From contig JABLUY010000015.1 of NCBI GenBank assembly GCA_013306675.1, positions 62,001-126,000 on the forward strand: DNA of 64,000 bases, written 5' to 3'. Shown one piece after another: positions 18,105 through 28,700 of the stretch. The translations under genes were made by a program, and so were the position numbers. The notes under the pieces are model-generated. The model worked only from the letters and a program-made list of their open reading frames with translations. It did not search any database and was not told the origin of the DNA. Every line of letters begins with the position of its first letter. The stretch's first letter is position 1. This DNA comes from Thraustochytrium sp. TN22. Lineage: Eukaryota > Sar > Bigyra > Thraustochytrida > Thraustochytriidae.

Positions 18105-18925
18105 CACAGAGAGGTCCCTCTGTAAGCAAGCAAGCTTCACTCATCAATCTATCTCGCGCAGCAAGCAGCAGAAAGTGATGGTCCTGGGACGCGCCATGTG
18201 ACTCGGATGGTCGGTCTTCCGCGGCCTCGCGCTAATTTAGGCCTCTTGCTAGCTAGGCTAGCTGTAAGGCTACTTCATCTCCAAACTTGACGGCTACTTG
18301 TCAGACGGCGACAGACTTTCAGGCCAGAGTACACGTTCTTCTTCTCTTCGACTTGGTTGACGGCGAGCCGAGCGTCCCAACCCAAGCAGGCCCATGACTG
18401 GCGGCGCCGGCGCGCGCAAGAAAAGGCCCATGCCCCAAGTGCACGTGCACTCGCGGCCCGTCCGAGTCTGGAGTGGCGTGCAGTGGCCGTGCGGAGCCGA
18501 CCGCCATGGCGCTTGCACGGCAGCCTGACGAGCAGGGCGCGGCGAGGTTAAGTTAGCCATCAGTCCATCAACATCCATCCATCCCTCCGTCCAGTCTCGC
18601 TTGCCAGCTAGCTAGCTAGCTAGCGCCTGGCGCGGCGGCGCACGGCGACGGTGGCGGGAGCGGCGTCGGCGGGAGTGGCGGGAGCGGCAGCGCGGCTGAG
18701 CGCGGCACGACAGGCGGCGCGCGCGCAGGTGGGCGCGCGGCTGACTCTAGGCTAGGCGGCGCTAGGCGGCGCTCGGGGCGGAGCCGGCGGCCTTGGATTG
18801 CCTGCTGGGCCTGGTCACGTCAGGCTTGCTGCGCGGCCGCGGCAAGGCAAGGCGCGTGGACGCGCACGCGGGGCGCGCGGCGCGCGCGCGGCGCGCGCGG
18901 GGCGGGCGGGCTGGCCCCGGGCAAG
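18105..18925. other. Intergenic region upstream of the AAAP transporter
   Basis: Carries CTAG clusters at 18248-18263 and 18606-18624, then very GC-rich DNA with GGCGGGAGTGGCGGGAGC-type repeats near 18655-18685. No supported gene. Confidence 0.55.
18606..18624. promoter_or_regulatory. CTAG repeat cluster upstream of AAAP transporter
   Basis: A nearly pure AGCT/CTAG run about 300 bp before the ATG. A second, shorter cluster lies at 18248-18263. Role inferred from recurrence. Confidence 0.4.
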
Positions 18926-20377
18926 ATGGCGAGCATGCTGAGTGGGCTATGGGCCAAGGTGCGCGGCGGCAGCAGCGACGCCGGCTCCCATGGGCACGGG
19001 CACAGGCACGACGAGGGCAGCACGCTGACCTCGGGCAGCAGCAAGGCGGAGGCCGGCGGCGTGGGCGGGGAAGTGCCGGACGAGGGCCTGTGGCCCAAGG
19101 GCAACAAGGCCAAGCCGAACCGGCCGCGCAAGTTCAGTTACGGCGACATGCTGTCGACGCAGCAGGCGTTCTGGCACTGCATGACGCTGGTGCTGGGCCT
19201 CGGGACTCTGACGATCCCGTACGTGCTCAAGGAGCTGGGCTGGGCCGGCCTTATCCTGCTGGGTCTGCTTGCGTGGCTGAGCGCATACACAGCCAAGCTC
19301 CTGTGCGCGTGCATCGACTACGTGCCGGAGGACGAGGGCCGCGGCTATGTCAAGGTGCTCAACACGTACCCGGACATCGGTGAGGCGGCCTTTGGCGCGC
19401 GCGGGCGCACCTTCGTGAACTACGTCCTGTACGTGGACCTGGTGGCGAGCAGCGCGCTCTTTCTTGTGCTCATTGCCACCAACATGGCGGAGCTCCTACC
19501 GGGCGTCATGACCCCCACGGCCTGGATCGCGATGACGGCGCTCACGCTGCTGCCTACAGTCTTACTCAAGCTACAAAAGCTCACCTTTCTGAGCGCAGTG
19601 GGCTCTTACATCATGCTGGCGCTCGTCGTGGCCGTCCTGTATGCGGCTGTCTCCACGGCGCCCGAGTCGCTCGAGTTCAACGAGTACCACTGGTGCCGCT
19701 TCCGTGTGCAGGCGGCGGGCAACATGATCTTCGCCTTTGCCATGCACGGCACGCTGCTCACCATCTACCGCGACATGCGCACGCCGAACGAGGCTGGCGC
19801 GCTCTTCGACAAGGTCTACGCCACGGGCTACCTTCTCAAGTTCCTAGTGGGCGCAACGGGCTACTACCTGTTCGCGCAGAACACGAGCGATCAAATTACG
19901 CTCAATCTCCCAGTGCCCTGGCTCAAGACGGTCATCACGCTCGCCGTGACGCTCAAGAAGTGGCTCACGTACGCGCTGCCGCTTGAGCCAGTCGCCGTGG
20001 AGCTGGAGGGCCGGCTCGAGGGGCGCTCAGTCTTTGTGCGCATCGGCCTGGTCATGCTAACCGTGGTCATGGCCATCTTCTTGCCCTACTTTGGCCTGTT
20101 TCAGTCGCTCATTGGCTCGCTCTGCGCCGGCTTTTTGGTCCTCGTCTTCCCCCTCGCCTTTTACCTCAAGCTCTTCGGGAACAAGATCTCAGCACGTTCG
20201 CGCTTCACGCACCTCGTCCTGCTGGCGCTCAGTTGCGTGCTGGTGTTGCTCGCCTCGTACCGCTCGCTCGAGGAGGCCTATATGCTGTGGTCGGAGGGCC
20301 CGATTCGGGGCGTGTCCCCCGTGCTGGTGGTGGACGAGGTGATTCCGCTGGTCAGCAGTTCTACCGACGATGCGTGA
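18926..20377 (+). CDS. Amino acid/auxin permease family (AAAP) transporter
   Basis: A 483-residue polytopic membrane protein. The ATG at 18926 follows a GC-rich leader. The first 65 residues are cytosolic, with a His/Gly-rich patch. The membrane part begins with the family-typical helix (LVLGLGTLTIPYVLKELGWAG), followed by about nine further hydrophobic helices and a short C-terminal tail. The first-helix motif matches AAAP members (SLC32/36/38, Avt), which move neutral amino acids with protons or sodium. Substrate and membrane (plasma or vacuolar) cannot be read off. No introns. It is convergent with the C2orf81-like gene. Confidence 0.85.
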   Translation: MASMLSGLWAKVRGGSSDAGSHGHGHRHDEGSTLTSGSSKAEAGGVGGEVPDEGLWPKGNKAKPNRPRKFSYGDMLSTQQAFWHCMTLVLGLGTLTIPYVLKELGWAGLILLGLLAWLSAYTAKLLCACIDYVPEDEGRGYVKVLNTYPDIGEAAFGARGRTFVNYVLYVDLVASSALFLVLIATNMAELLPGVMTPTAWIAMTALTLLPTVLLKLQKLTFLSAVGSYIMLALVVAVLYAAVSTAPESLEFNEYHWCRFRVQAAGNMIFAFAMHGTLLTIYRDMRTPNEAGALFDKVYATGYLLKFLVGATGYYLFAQNTSDQITLNLPVPWLKTVITLAVTLKKWLTYALPLEPVAVELEGRLEGRSVFVRIGLVMLTVVMAIFLPYFGLFQSLIGSLCAGFLVLVFPLAFYLKLFGNKISARSRFTHLVLLALSCVLVLLASYRSLEEAYMLWSEGPIRGVSPVLVVDEVIPLVSSSTDDA

Positions 20378-20675
20378 CCGAGAGTGCTGGCACCGTTAGT
20401 CGGAGGGGGATGGTGGCCTGACTATGAGGAGGAACGTATTGTCTGCGAAGTTTAGAAGCCTGAGAAGCGCCAAGCAGAGGTCATGTAGGACTGGGAGTGG
20501 GGGCTGACAGTGAAAGAAAGAGAAAAACAGCAGGAAGGAGAACCTTGTGAGAGAGGGACGTGAAATATGAGCGAGACGTTATCGTGTATGGCTTGAGCCA
20601 ACCTTCTAACTAAGCTTACCAGAGTTGGGCATCGAGAAGGCGCGCGGTCCAAAGTGATCATGGCGATGATCGTCA

Positions 20676-22541
20676 TCATGGTCCAGTGCCGAGGCCGAGC
20701 ATGCGCATGGCGCGATCTGATTCGACGCGAATGGTGCCGCGGTCAGTGACCGTCTCGAAGTCGCGTACGTAGTTGGAGGTTGGGGCTGTGATGGAAACGG
20801 CTGCCTGGACATCCTTGTCCACAGTCCTTGGTGAGGAGCTAAAGGGTGGCGGAAGCTTGGTGGGGTGGATGCTGTTGGTTTCAAAGGCGACGCGCTCGCG
20901 GGGCTTGCGTGTGGGCGAATTCATAAGCGTGCGCTGCGGCGAGGCGAGCGAGGGCGTCGAGTCACGGAGCGCGGTCCGCAGCACAGGCGGCGTGAAGTCG
21001 CGAGGCTCCCGATTCTGGCCCCAACCAGGCTGGTTGACAAGGCCCAAGTTGGGGTCTTCCAACAGGCTCGCGACAGCATCCTCTTCGTGCGCCGCGCCGG
21101 GCATCGCTGCCACTGCGTGCGATACGCCATCGGTAGCCTCCCCCTGGTCCGCCTCCGCCTCGTCCTCCGGTTCGGTGTGCCTCGTGCGGCCTGGTGCAGA
21201 GATCAGCTCGCCGGTGCCCCCCTCGACGACCTCGCCCTCGGGCGCCGGCACCGTCAGCGGCTGAGAGGGTGCGTCCAGGTCGCCGAGCAGCTGCGATTCG
21301 AGCAGAGATTGGTGCTGGCGAAAGGTCTGCCGCGACATTTGCGAGTCTGTGCCAGCCCATGCGGGTCCGCTGACCCCGGAGCCATCCTCGCGGATAGTCA
21401 CGCCGGCTTGCACGCTAAGGGCCGGGTTCTTGAGAATACATTGCTGGAAGCTGGCGGAACTCCGGTAGAACTTGCCGTTGGTCGCGGAGGGCGCCTCTGT
21501 GCCGCTGGGGCCGACCTTGCCACTGGCGACGGCGACTGCCGCGGCTGATTCGGAGGAGGGCGCGCCACGGGCCTCGGCCGCGCGGCGCAGGTCTTCGACG
21601 ACGGCCTGCTTCTGCAGCTCTTCCAGCTGGCCGGTCGACACGCTGTGACTCAGCGAGTAACTGGCGTGCGGGAGCTTGTCGCCGGCGACCTGTTTGATGA
21701 GGATAATCTCGCCATCGTTGTCAAGGATGAAGTCCTTGTTGCGCAGGTCCTTGGCGAGCTGCACGGCGCGCTCGTCTTCAGCAGCCTCCTCTGCAAGACG
21801 GCGCTTGCGCTCCGCTTCGGCGGCCGCCCGGCGGGCCTCGAGCTCTTGGAGGACGCCGGGCTGGGAGGAGGACGCACTGGAGGCCTGGCTGGATCGACGC
21901 CGCTGACTCTGGCGCCGCGCCGCACGGCCTTCGGAGCCTTCGCCGCCGCCCACGCTACTGCCGCCATCGTCCCCGTCCAGACGCACCAGGTAGTCGGGCA
22001 GGTCGCCGCGCTTCTTGTTGCGCGAGCCCTTGCTGCTGTTGTCGCCGCCAGAGACGCTGTCGCGCTGCCTGCGCATCTTGCTCGCCACGGACCGCGCCTT
22101 GGACCTGGCGCCTGCGTCGCTGGGCGCCGACAGCCCGTCGCCCAGGCCGCTCAGGCTCTCGCGAGACTTGCACTGCTGGCGCATGCGTTTCTTGGTCGGG
22201 ATGGCGTTGCGCGCCCAGGCGTCGATGGCTGATGGCTGCGGTGGCGCCTCGGCGCCCAAGTACCAGGTTCCGCGCACGAGCTCGCTCTCGCCCGCGTCGG
22301 GACGCGCAAAGGCCACCTGCAGCAAGTCTACCAGCGCAGCCATGGAGCGCTCCACCGCGAAGGGCACTTCGCGCCGCTCGAGGTGCTCCTCGAACTGCAG
22401 GCGATCCGCCTCAATGATGGCTTGCATCACGATCTCGTCCGCCTGCTCCTCCAGGGCCTCGGTCTCGGCCTGCGCGATCAGCTCCGCCTCCGCCGCCTCC
22501 GCCGCCTCCGCCTCCGCCTTCTTCTTGTCCGGCTTACCCAT
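20676..22541 (-). CDS. C2orf81-like (DUF4639) protein, probably ciliary
   Basis: A 621-residue protein from the ATG at 22541 (MGKPDKKK). The frame is open further upstream, but that part is Arg/Ala-rich and unconvincing. Residues 1-130 match the start of vertebrate C2orf81 in layout: an Ala/Glu helix, a helix with REVPFAVERSMAAL (human: CIPFTISQARE), then a Trp-Tyr segment and SAIDAWARNAIP (human: TTDSWAQGSVPV). The centre has a helical Arg/Glu-rich stretch, then DFILDNDGEIILIKQV with a nearby KLP, a motif common in flagellar-associated proteins. The rest is disordered. This is recalled similarity, not a search. Function unknown; a flagellar role is inference. Confidence 0.6.
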   Translation of the reverse strand: MGKPDKKKAEAEAAEAAEAELIAQAETEALEEQADEIVMQAIIEADRLQFEEHLERREVPFAVERSMAALVDLLQVAFARPDAGESELVRGTWYLGAEAPPQPSAIDAWARNAIPTKKRMRQQCKSRESLSGLGDGLSAPSDAGARSKARSVASKMRRQRDSVSGGDNSSKGSRNKKRGDLPDYLVRLDGDDGGSSVGGGEGSEGRAARRQSQRRRSSQASSASSSQPGVLQELEARRAAAEAERKRRLAEEAAEDERAVQLAKDLRNKDFILDNDGEIILIKQVAGDKLPHASYSLSHSVSTGQLEELQKQAVVEDLRRAAEARGAPSSESAAAVAVASGKVGPSGTEAPSATNGKFYRSSASFQQCILKNPALSVQAGVTIREDGSGVSGPAWAGTDSQMSRQTFRQHQSLLESQLLGDLDAPSQPLTVPAPEGEVVEGGTGELISAPGRTRHTEPEDEAEADQGEATDGVSHAVAAMPGAAHEEDAVASLLEDPNLGLVNQPGWGQNREPRDFTPPVLRTALRDSTPSLASPQRTLMNSPTRKPRERVAFETNSIHPTKLPPPFSSSPRTVDKDVQAAVSITAPTSNYVRDFETVTDRGTIRVESDRAMRMLGLGTGP

Positions 22542-24520
22542 GCTCGCTTGCAAACGCAAGACCAAGACCAGGACCTGGAACGTGCGACAAAGCGAGCACG
22601 CGCGTAGCGAGCTCGCCAAACGCAGACTCTTTGCCCCCCTCCCCCCCCCCGCCCCCGCGCGCGCCGCACTAGCCGTGTGCCAGCACCGCGCCAGCCGCCG
22701 TGCCAGCGCTCGCGCGCGAGTGCAGGAACGCCGCGGTGCCCGGCCTGCACGTGCCCAAGTCCTGACTTGCAGATCCGTTGGGTTCACCGTCACCCCTCTG
22801 CATCATGTGGAGCGAGCGCATGGATGAGCCTGAGAGACGAGCCAAGCAGAGGAGGTCATCTGCGGCGCGGCAAGCCCCAAGGCGAGCCGACTCACATTGC
22901 TCCACCCAGTGAAACTCGCAGTTCATGTTGCCGCAGCTGACCGCACGAATGCATCAGCGAACCTTGCTCAAGACTTTCGCGGCCGGCCAGAGCTAAAATC
23001 ACAAAGATAGTAAGATACCAGGTTTGCGAGAGAGACTGGCTGGTCCGAACCGTCCGAGGTCGCCGACCATGGCGAGTCCGACGTCTGCAGTGCCTGGCAG
23101 TGGGCCGGAGTCTGGGTCGCGTGCCATCACCAGTGCTGGCCAACAATGGGCGCACGCACGGGGCCTCGCGGTGAAGTGTGGCAAGGAGTGCGAGGCCGGG
23201 AGCGATGCCGGGGCGCGGCTCGCGAGCCGCGTTGCCGGGGCGCGGCTCGCGAGCCGCCGCGGCTATGTTGTGCGGCTCGCGCGAGGCTCCCGGGCTCCCG
23301 AGCCGGTCGCGCGCCGCGAGCGGCGACTCGGTGGTAACCGGGTACTGCCTCACCACTGCGGCAGCAGGAGCCTCGGAGGACGTTCACGGCACGCACGGCC
23401 CGGGCCGGGCGGCCTCTGACTTACTTACTTTGAGAGAAGGAGCCAAAGCGACGCGCCAGGCCGTAACGTTCACGCGGCGCAGGCGACGCGCGACTCGGAC
23501 TTGCACGCTGCAAAGTTCAAACCGCAGCTGTACTTGCGCGACACACGTCGCGTGCCACGCCGAGCACGCGACCGTGATCATGACACTCCGCCTGCGGCCT
23601 TGGCCTCTGCCTGCACTGCGCCGCACACCCATGTGCATCCACATGCGCTTGCAGGGTAACCCACCAACCAACCAAGTCAGTGAGTCAACGCTGGCCCGCT
23701 GCAAGGAATCAGGATGGCGGCGCCGCCGCGCCTGGCCCGCCAGAGCGCCGGCCAGTGCGTCGCTGCGCGGCGGCTGCAGTGGTGGCCGGCCCAGGCCTGC
23801 TCCTCCAAACCCCAGCGATCCGGGCCACCGGGCTGGCCTACCGTCACGGCCGCGCCGGCCCGTTGTTAGGTAGGTAGTCGACAGGCCAGCCTCATGTCCT
23901 GGCCGCGCCGCCGCGGTGGCTGCAGCCTGCAGAGCAGCGATGATGAGCTAGCTGCCAGTTTGTGGCAGAGCAGCATGGCCACCGTGACTGGCGGCCAGTC
24001 TGTCCGAGGCTGTCCGAGTCGCGGCACGCGCCGCACACACAAGGTGGCCTCTCTGCTGGAGTCCCTGGCCTGCCAGTGCCCTGGCCATGGTGATGGCTGC
24101 CGCCACCGCGCGCGGCGCGCGCACGCGCCGCCGACACCTTGAACTGCAGAAGTTACCTTAGCTACTTCACAGCGAGGCTGTAGCCTGTCGGAGTCGGAGT
24201 CCGAGTCAGCCTGCCAGTGCCAGTGCGGCACTGCGGCTGCCTGTCAGTGCCAGTGGAGAGCTTGGGCTTGAAAGGCGTCACAGACTGGCCACGCCGTAGC
24301 TTCGGTGGCGGAAGCAGTGTTGATGCGTGGCCGGCCCGCCAGCCCCGGGTGTGCGGTGCGGCACGCGCGGCACTGCAGGCGCTAGCAGGCGCAGCGGCAG
24401 GCGCAGCGGCGGGCCGCCACCGGCGGGGAGGCGAAGGGGCGCGAGGAGGAGAGGCAGTACCGGTTCGCGCGCAGCGCAAGAGGAGGAGCAGCGGCGGCAG
24501 GCTCGCCTGCGGCAGGCAGG
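22542..24520. other. Gene-free stretch of 2 kb
   Basis: No credible gene on either strand. It holds a direct repeat of a 24-bp GC-rich palindromic unit (GGCTCGCGAGCC core) at about 23208-23258. Frames up to 230 codons occur but are Arg/Ala/Pro-rich with no motif. Confidence 0.55.
23208..23258. repeat. Direct repeat of a palindromic GC-rich unit
   Basis: Two copies of GGGGCGCGGCTCGCGAGCCG about 29 bp apart. Each contains the palindrome GGCTCGCGAGCC. Confidence 0.7.
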
Positions 24521-25255
24521 ATGGACGGCGGCTTGCATGCGCCGATCGCGGGCGCGCCGCCGCGTGGCGCCTACGCGACTGGGTCGCGGCTGCCGTTGTC
24601 GAAGAAGGCCTTGGCCGGCCTCGTGGGCGTGGCGTGCATCGTGGCAGTGGCCGTCGTGGTGGCGACCACCACGGAGAGCGGCGCCTCGCCCGCCTTTAGC
24701 GGCGACAGCTCGGAAGACGTCCGTAATCCGTCGCAGCCGCCCGCGAGTCCACCCGTGGAGCTGGAGGCAGGCGAGAGCACCGAAGCGCCCACGACGCTCT
24801 CGCCCACGTACGAGGCCGGCTGGACGCCGATGCCAACGATGGAGCCCACGTACGAGGCCGGCTGGACGCCGGAGCCGACGATGGAGCCCACCAAGGCGCC
24901 TGTCTCGCAGCCCACCTGGCCTACAACGCCCCCTACGACGGAGCCGCCGGTCATCACGCCGGAGGGCAGCGAACCCACGCCGTTGTATACTGACTCGCCG
25001 ACGTCTTTCCCCACGACAGCGTCTCCGACGGCCTTCCCCACGACGGCCTCTCCGACGGCCTTCCCCACGACAGCGTCTCCGACGGAATTCCCGACGGCCT
25101 TCCCCACGACGGCGTCTCCAACGGCCTACCCGACGACGGCCTCTCCGACGGCCTCTCCTACGGCCTTCCCTACGGAACCGACGCCCTGGCCTACCACGAC
25201 CCCGCCCACGCCGCCTACGTGGGCTCCTACGCCAAAAAGCAAGCACATTCTTTGA
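24521..25255 (+). CDS. Mucin-like Pro/Thr-rich type II membrane protein
   Basis: A 244-residue protein from the ATG at 24521. A short cytosolic N-terminus precedes one membrane segment at about residues 30-48 (LAGLVGVACIVAVAVVVAT). The outer part is Pro/Thr/Ser-rich with two near-identical PTYEAGWTPxPTMEP units and about ten ASPTAFPTT-type repeats. It is probably a heavily O-glycosylated surface protein. Such SPT repeats are frequent in heterokont cell-surface proteins. The frame ends in a short non-repetitive tail (KSKHIL), which could mean that further exons exist. Confidence 0.75.
   Translation: MDGGLHAPIAGAPPRGAYATGSRLPLSKKALAGLVGVACIVAVAVVVATTTESGASPAFSGDSSEDVRNPSQPPASPPVELEAGESTEAPTTLSPTYEAGWTPMPTMEPTYEAGWTPEPTMEPTKAPVSQPTWPTTPPTTEPPVITPEGSEPTPLYTDSPTSFPTTASPTAFPTTASPTAFPTTASPTEFPTAFPTTASPTAYPTTASPTASPTAFPTEPTPWPTTTPPTPPTWAPTPKSKHIL
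24841..25195 (+). repeat. Coding minisatellite for SPT repeats
   Basis: Imperfect 24-bp-type units (ACGGCCTTCCCCACGACGGC and variants) encode the ASPTAFPTT repeats of the mucin-like protein. Confidence 0.8.
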
Positions 25256-25720
25256 CCGGACCCCACGTGCCATTCGTGCGTTTCGACGTCCCAAGGAGGG
25301 AGTGGGAGCAGATTTGGGGCAAGCTCTCCGTCTTCTTTTTGCTGATCACATGATGTTTTTACCACCCAAATTCGATGAAAAAAAGACAACTTTCTGTTTT
25401 AGGCCTACGAGGTACCCGACAATTCCGTTTTGCTGTCGCGCGAGTCGCGACTCGGCCATGGCTCAGCATCTGATTGCTTCGCCTGCTGGCTCGCTGGCAA
25501 TCGGCAGTTCGCGTCTCCGTCTTTTGCGTCATGGTCCGAGTGCCTAACTTAGTTTGGCTAGGCCTAGGCCTAGGCCTAGTTCCCCGTGACTGATGCTCAC
25601 GATGGTATGGTGTCCGTCCTAGACGCTGGAGCTTGAGACTCCATACCCGTAGGTATCATGTAACACAGGGCCTAGGCCTACCTTAGAGGCTAGCTAGTAG
25701 CTACTAGAGCTACGGGAGTG
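25256..25720. promoter_or_regulatory. Intergenic with strong CTAG palindrome clusters
   Basis: Lower GC than its surroundings. It holds AGGCCTAGGCCTAGGCCTAG at 25557-25579, GGGCCTAGGCCTA at 25668-25680 and a CTAG-rich run at 25689-25711 that ends just before the next gene. Function inferred. Confidence 0.45.
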
Positions 25721-28700
25721 ATGATGAGGCTCGCAGATCAAACAGGCTTTGCTGGGCTGGTCCTGCCCGCCCGCGCGATGAGCCTCTTCGGCGGCCTCAA
25801 CCTGCGCGTGCCGCAGCGCGCGGGCTCCGCAGCGAGCGGCGGCAGTGAGGCAGCCGCGGCCGCTCCCGGCGCGGCAGCCAGCAGCAGCGGCAGCGGCGGC
25901 GGCGGCGGCGGCGACCAGGCCGGGCGGCACGGCCATGAGCAAGAGTCGCCCCACGGCGACGCCGCCTACGCCTCAGGCGCGCAGGGCGGCGCCGGCGGCG
26001 CGGCCCCAAGCAGCGGCTGCGGGAGCGGCTTCGGCTTCATGAATGCCGCCGCCGCGCCTGCGCCCGGCGGCTCGGCGGAAACGAGCTACGCGGAGCACGG
26101 GTCGGTTGCCTCCGTTGCCTCCGAGGCCACGGCCACGGCGCCAGCCTCGTCCGGCTTCAGCTTCCTCGGCGCCGCCGGCAGTAGCAGTGCCGGCAACGCT
26201 GGCAGCGTTGGCGCGCCGGAGCCGGATGAGGCCGACGCCCAGGCAGCCGCCGAGGCAGCCAACGAGGCAGCCACCGCGGTGCCGCCGCCGCCGCCAGCTC
26301 AGTCCTCGTTCGCCTTCATGTCATCCGCCCCCCATCCGGACCAGAGCGCGAGCGCGCTGGCCGCGGCCATGGCGGCCTCCGTAGACGAAGACCTGCTCGC
26401 ACCAGCTGCGGTGATCCGCCCGGCGCAGATCCGCAAGAAGCGCGGCTCGCGCAGACCTGGATTTGCGCGTCATCACGACGGATCCGAGGCCATGTCCGAG
26501 ACTAGCTCGCTGGCGCCCAGCGTGCGCGACGCGCACCACGATGAGGACGAGGACTACGATGACGAAGGAGAAGGCGGGGCGCGCGCCGCGGCTGACTACG
26601 ACCGCGGCCGCGGCCGCGAAGAACACGACCACGGCCATGAGCACGACCGTGACCGCGACCACGGCGATGAGTACTCCAGGACCCCGCCGCTGCCCACCAC
26701 CCCGTCGCCATCACCATCGCCCGCGCCCTCGCCGCCGCCACCACGGCCTCGCGAGGAGAGTCCGACTGCCGTGGAGGACGCCTCATCACCTGCAGTCGCG
26801 GCAGGTGCCGGAGGCTTTTCCTTCCTGCGCGGCGCGTCCGCCCAGGGGAACAAGGCGATGCAGGAGGTGTCGACATCAACGAAGCCGACGCCCGCAGTAT
26901 CTGCAGCAGAGCAGGACCGGGGCGGGAAGCGAGACCCGGCCCAGGCTCAGGCCCAGGCCCAGGCCCAGGAGGACCTGGGCGAGCTGGATGAACTTCTGAG
27001 GGCATTCAAGCGCGGCGCAGACCAGTTCGCCAAGGGCTTGGCGCGCGTGACAAGCGAGACGGCCGCGGCACAGGTTGGCCTGGAGCGCAACGCGGAGGAG
27101 GCGCAGGCACTCGCGGAACGCGTCAAGTCACTGGAAGACGAGCAGAACGCGGCGCTGGCTGCCGAGGACTTCGAGACAGCCGACAAGCTGCAACGCACCA
27201 TGGACGCCGTGAGCCGGTCCGTGGACGAGGTGGACAGCCGTAAGCTGTCGCTAAATCGCACTCTGGACCAGCTGCGCGCACAAAAGGCCAAAGTGTTTTC
27301 GGACCAGGTACAGAGCATCGACGTCATCTCAGAGCTGCTGAGCGACTGCTGCCGCAAGGAGTCTGAAAGGGCCAAGAAGCTCGCTGCGGACACCTCGGCG
27401 CAGGCTGCGCGCGAGGCAGACCAGCTCGACGAACAGGAGGATCTGCTGCGCATTGACCTAGAGGGCATCGAGAGCGACCTCGAGGTGGCTCAGCGCGAGC
27501 TGGACCAGATCAACGCCCGAGTCGATGCCGGCACCGTGAACCTGCGCGAGCAGCGCGAGGACTGGGAGTCCAAAATCGCCGTGGTGGACGAGGACATTGC
27601 AGAGCTCGAGCGCCAGCTTGCGGCCAAGCGCGAGGAGCGCGCCGGCCTGGCCGCTAGCCTCGAGGAGGTCAACGCAGGCATCCAGAGTGTGCGATCGCGC
27701 TACGAGACTCGCTTGCTCGAGCTCGATGCGCGCCGCGACACGGTGCTCGAGAAACAGAAGGACGCCGAGGCGCGAGCGCGCGCCATCGCCGAGGCGCGCG
27801 AGGCCATTGAGGACCGCAAACTGCGGACCGAGGATCGCGTTGCGCGCCTGGAGCGGTCAGCGGACGAGGTCAATGCGCAGCTGCGCATCCTCGCCGCCAT
27901 CGCAAGCCGCCTGCGCCAGGCCCGGGACGCGCGCAAGGCCGAGGCCCAGGCTGGCGACCAGGGCGCGCCGGTAGATGGAGACGAGGGCGCCGGCGCGGAC
28001 GGTGCCGCCGCCATGCGCAAGCTTGAAGACGAGGTACATGTCGCGCGCCAGAACATTGACTTCAATTCACGCAAGGCGCAGGAGCTCGAGGCTGAGATTG
28101 TGGACCTCGGCCGCCTGCTGCTCGATATCGACGGCAAGCTGCCGTCGCTCAATGAGCAGAAGAAGCTCGCGGTGTCCTCGCGCAACTTCAAGGAGGCCGG
28201 CCGTCTCAACGGCGTCATCAAGGATGTCAGCAGCGAGAAGGAGGCCGTCGAGGCCCGCATTGCCGAGATTAAGGCCCGCCTCGCCGATCTGCGCGAGCAG
28301 GTCGACGCCAAGGCGCACCGCGTGCAGGAGCTCGTCGCCGAGATCCGCGGCATGGAAGACAGCGTCAACCGAGCCATGCTCGAGGCGCTCAACAAGAAGC
28401 GCCTCGAGCTGCGCACCACCGAGGCCGAGGTCTGCGCGTCGGGCTCCGTGGACGCCGGCTCCTTTGGCGCCACCGTGCTTAGCATTCTGCGAGCCGAGGC
28501 CCAGGCCTGCGAGGACGAAGCCAAGCTCGTCTCCGTCAAGATTTGCGGCGACGAGAGCCTGGCTACCCTCCCGGAAGAAGACGACTCCGCCTCCGGGCAG
28601 GAGGACTCTGGCGAGCCGATTGACTGCGCAGAGGGCGACTCCGAGGCCGCCGCCAACGGAGAGCACGAGGTTGGCGCAGGTCAAGACTCGGAGGTCGCCA

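Noticed and set aside
23178-23873. 231-codon plus-strand frame
   Set aside because: Arg/Gly/Ala-rich, contains palindromic repeats and no conserved segment; typical chance frame in high-GC DNA.
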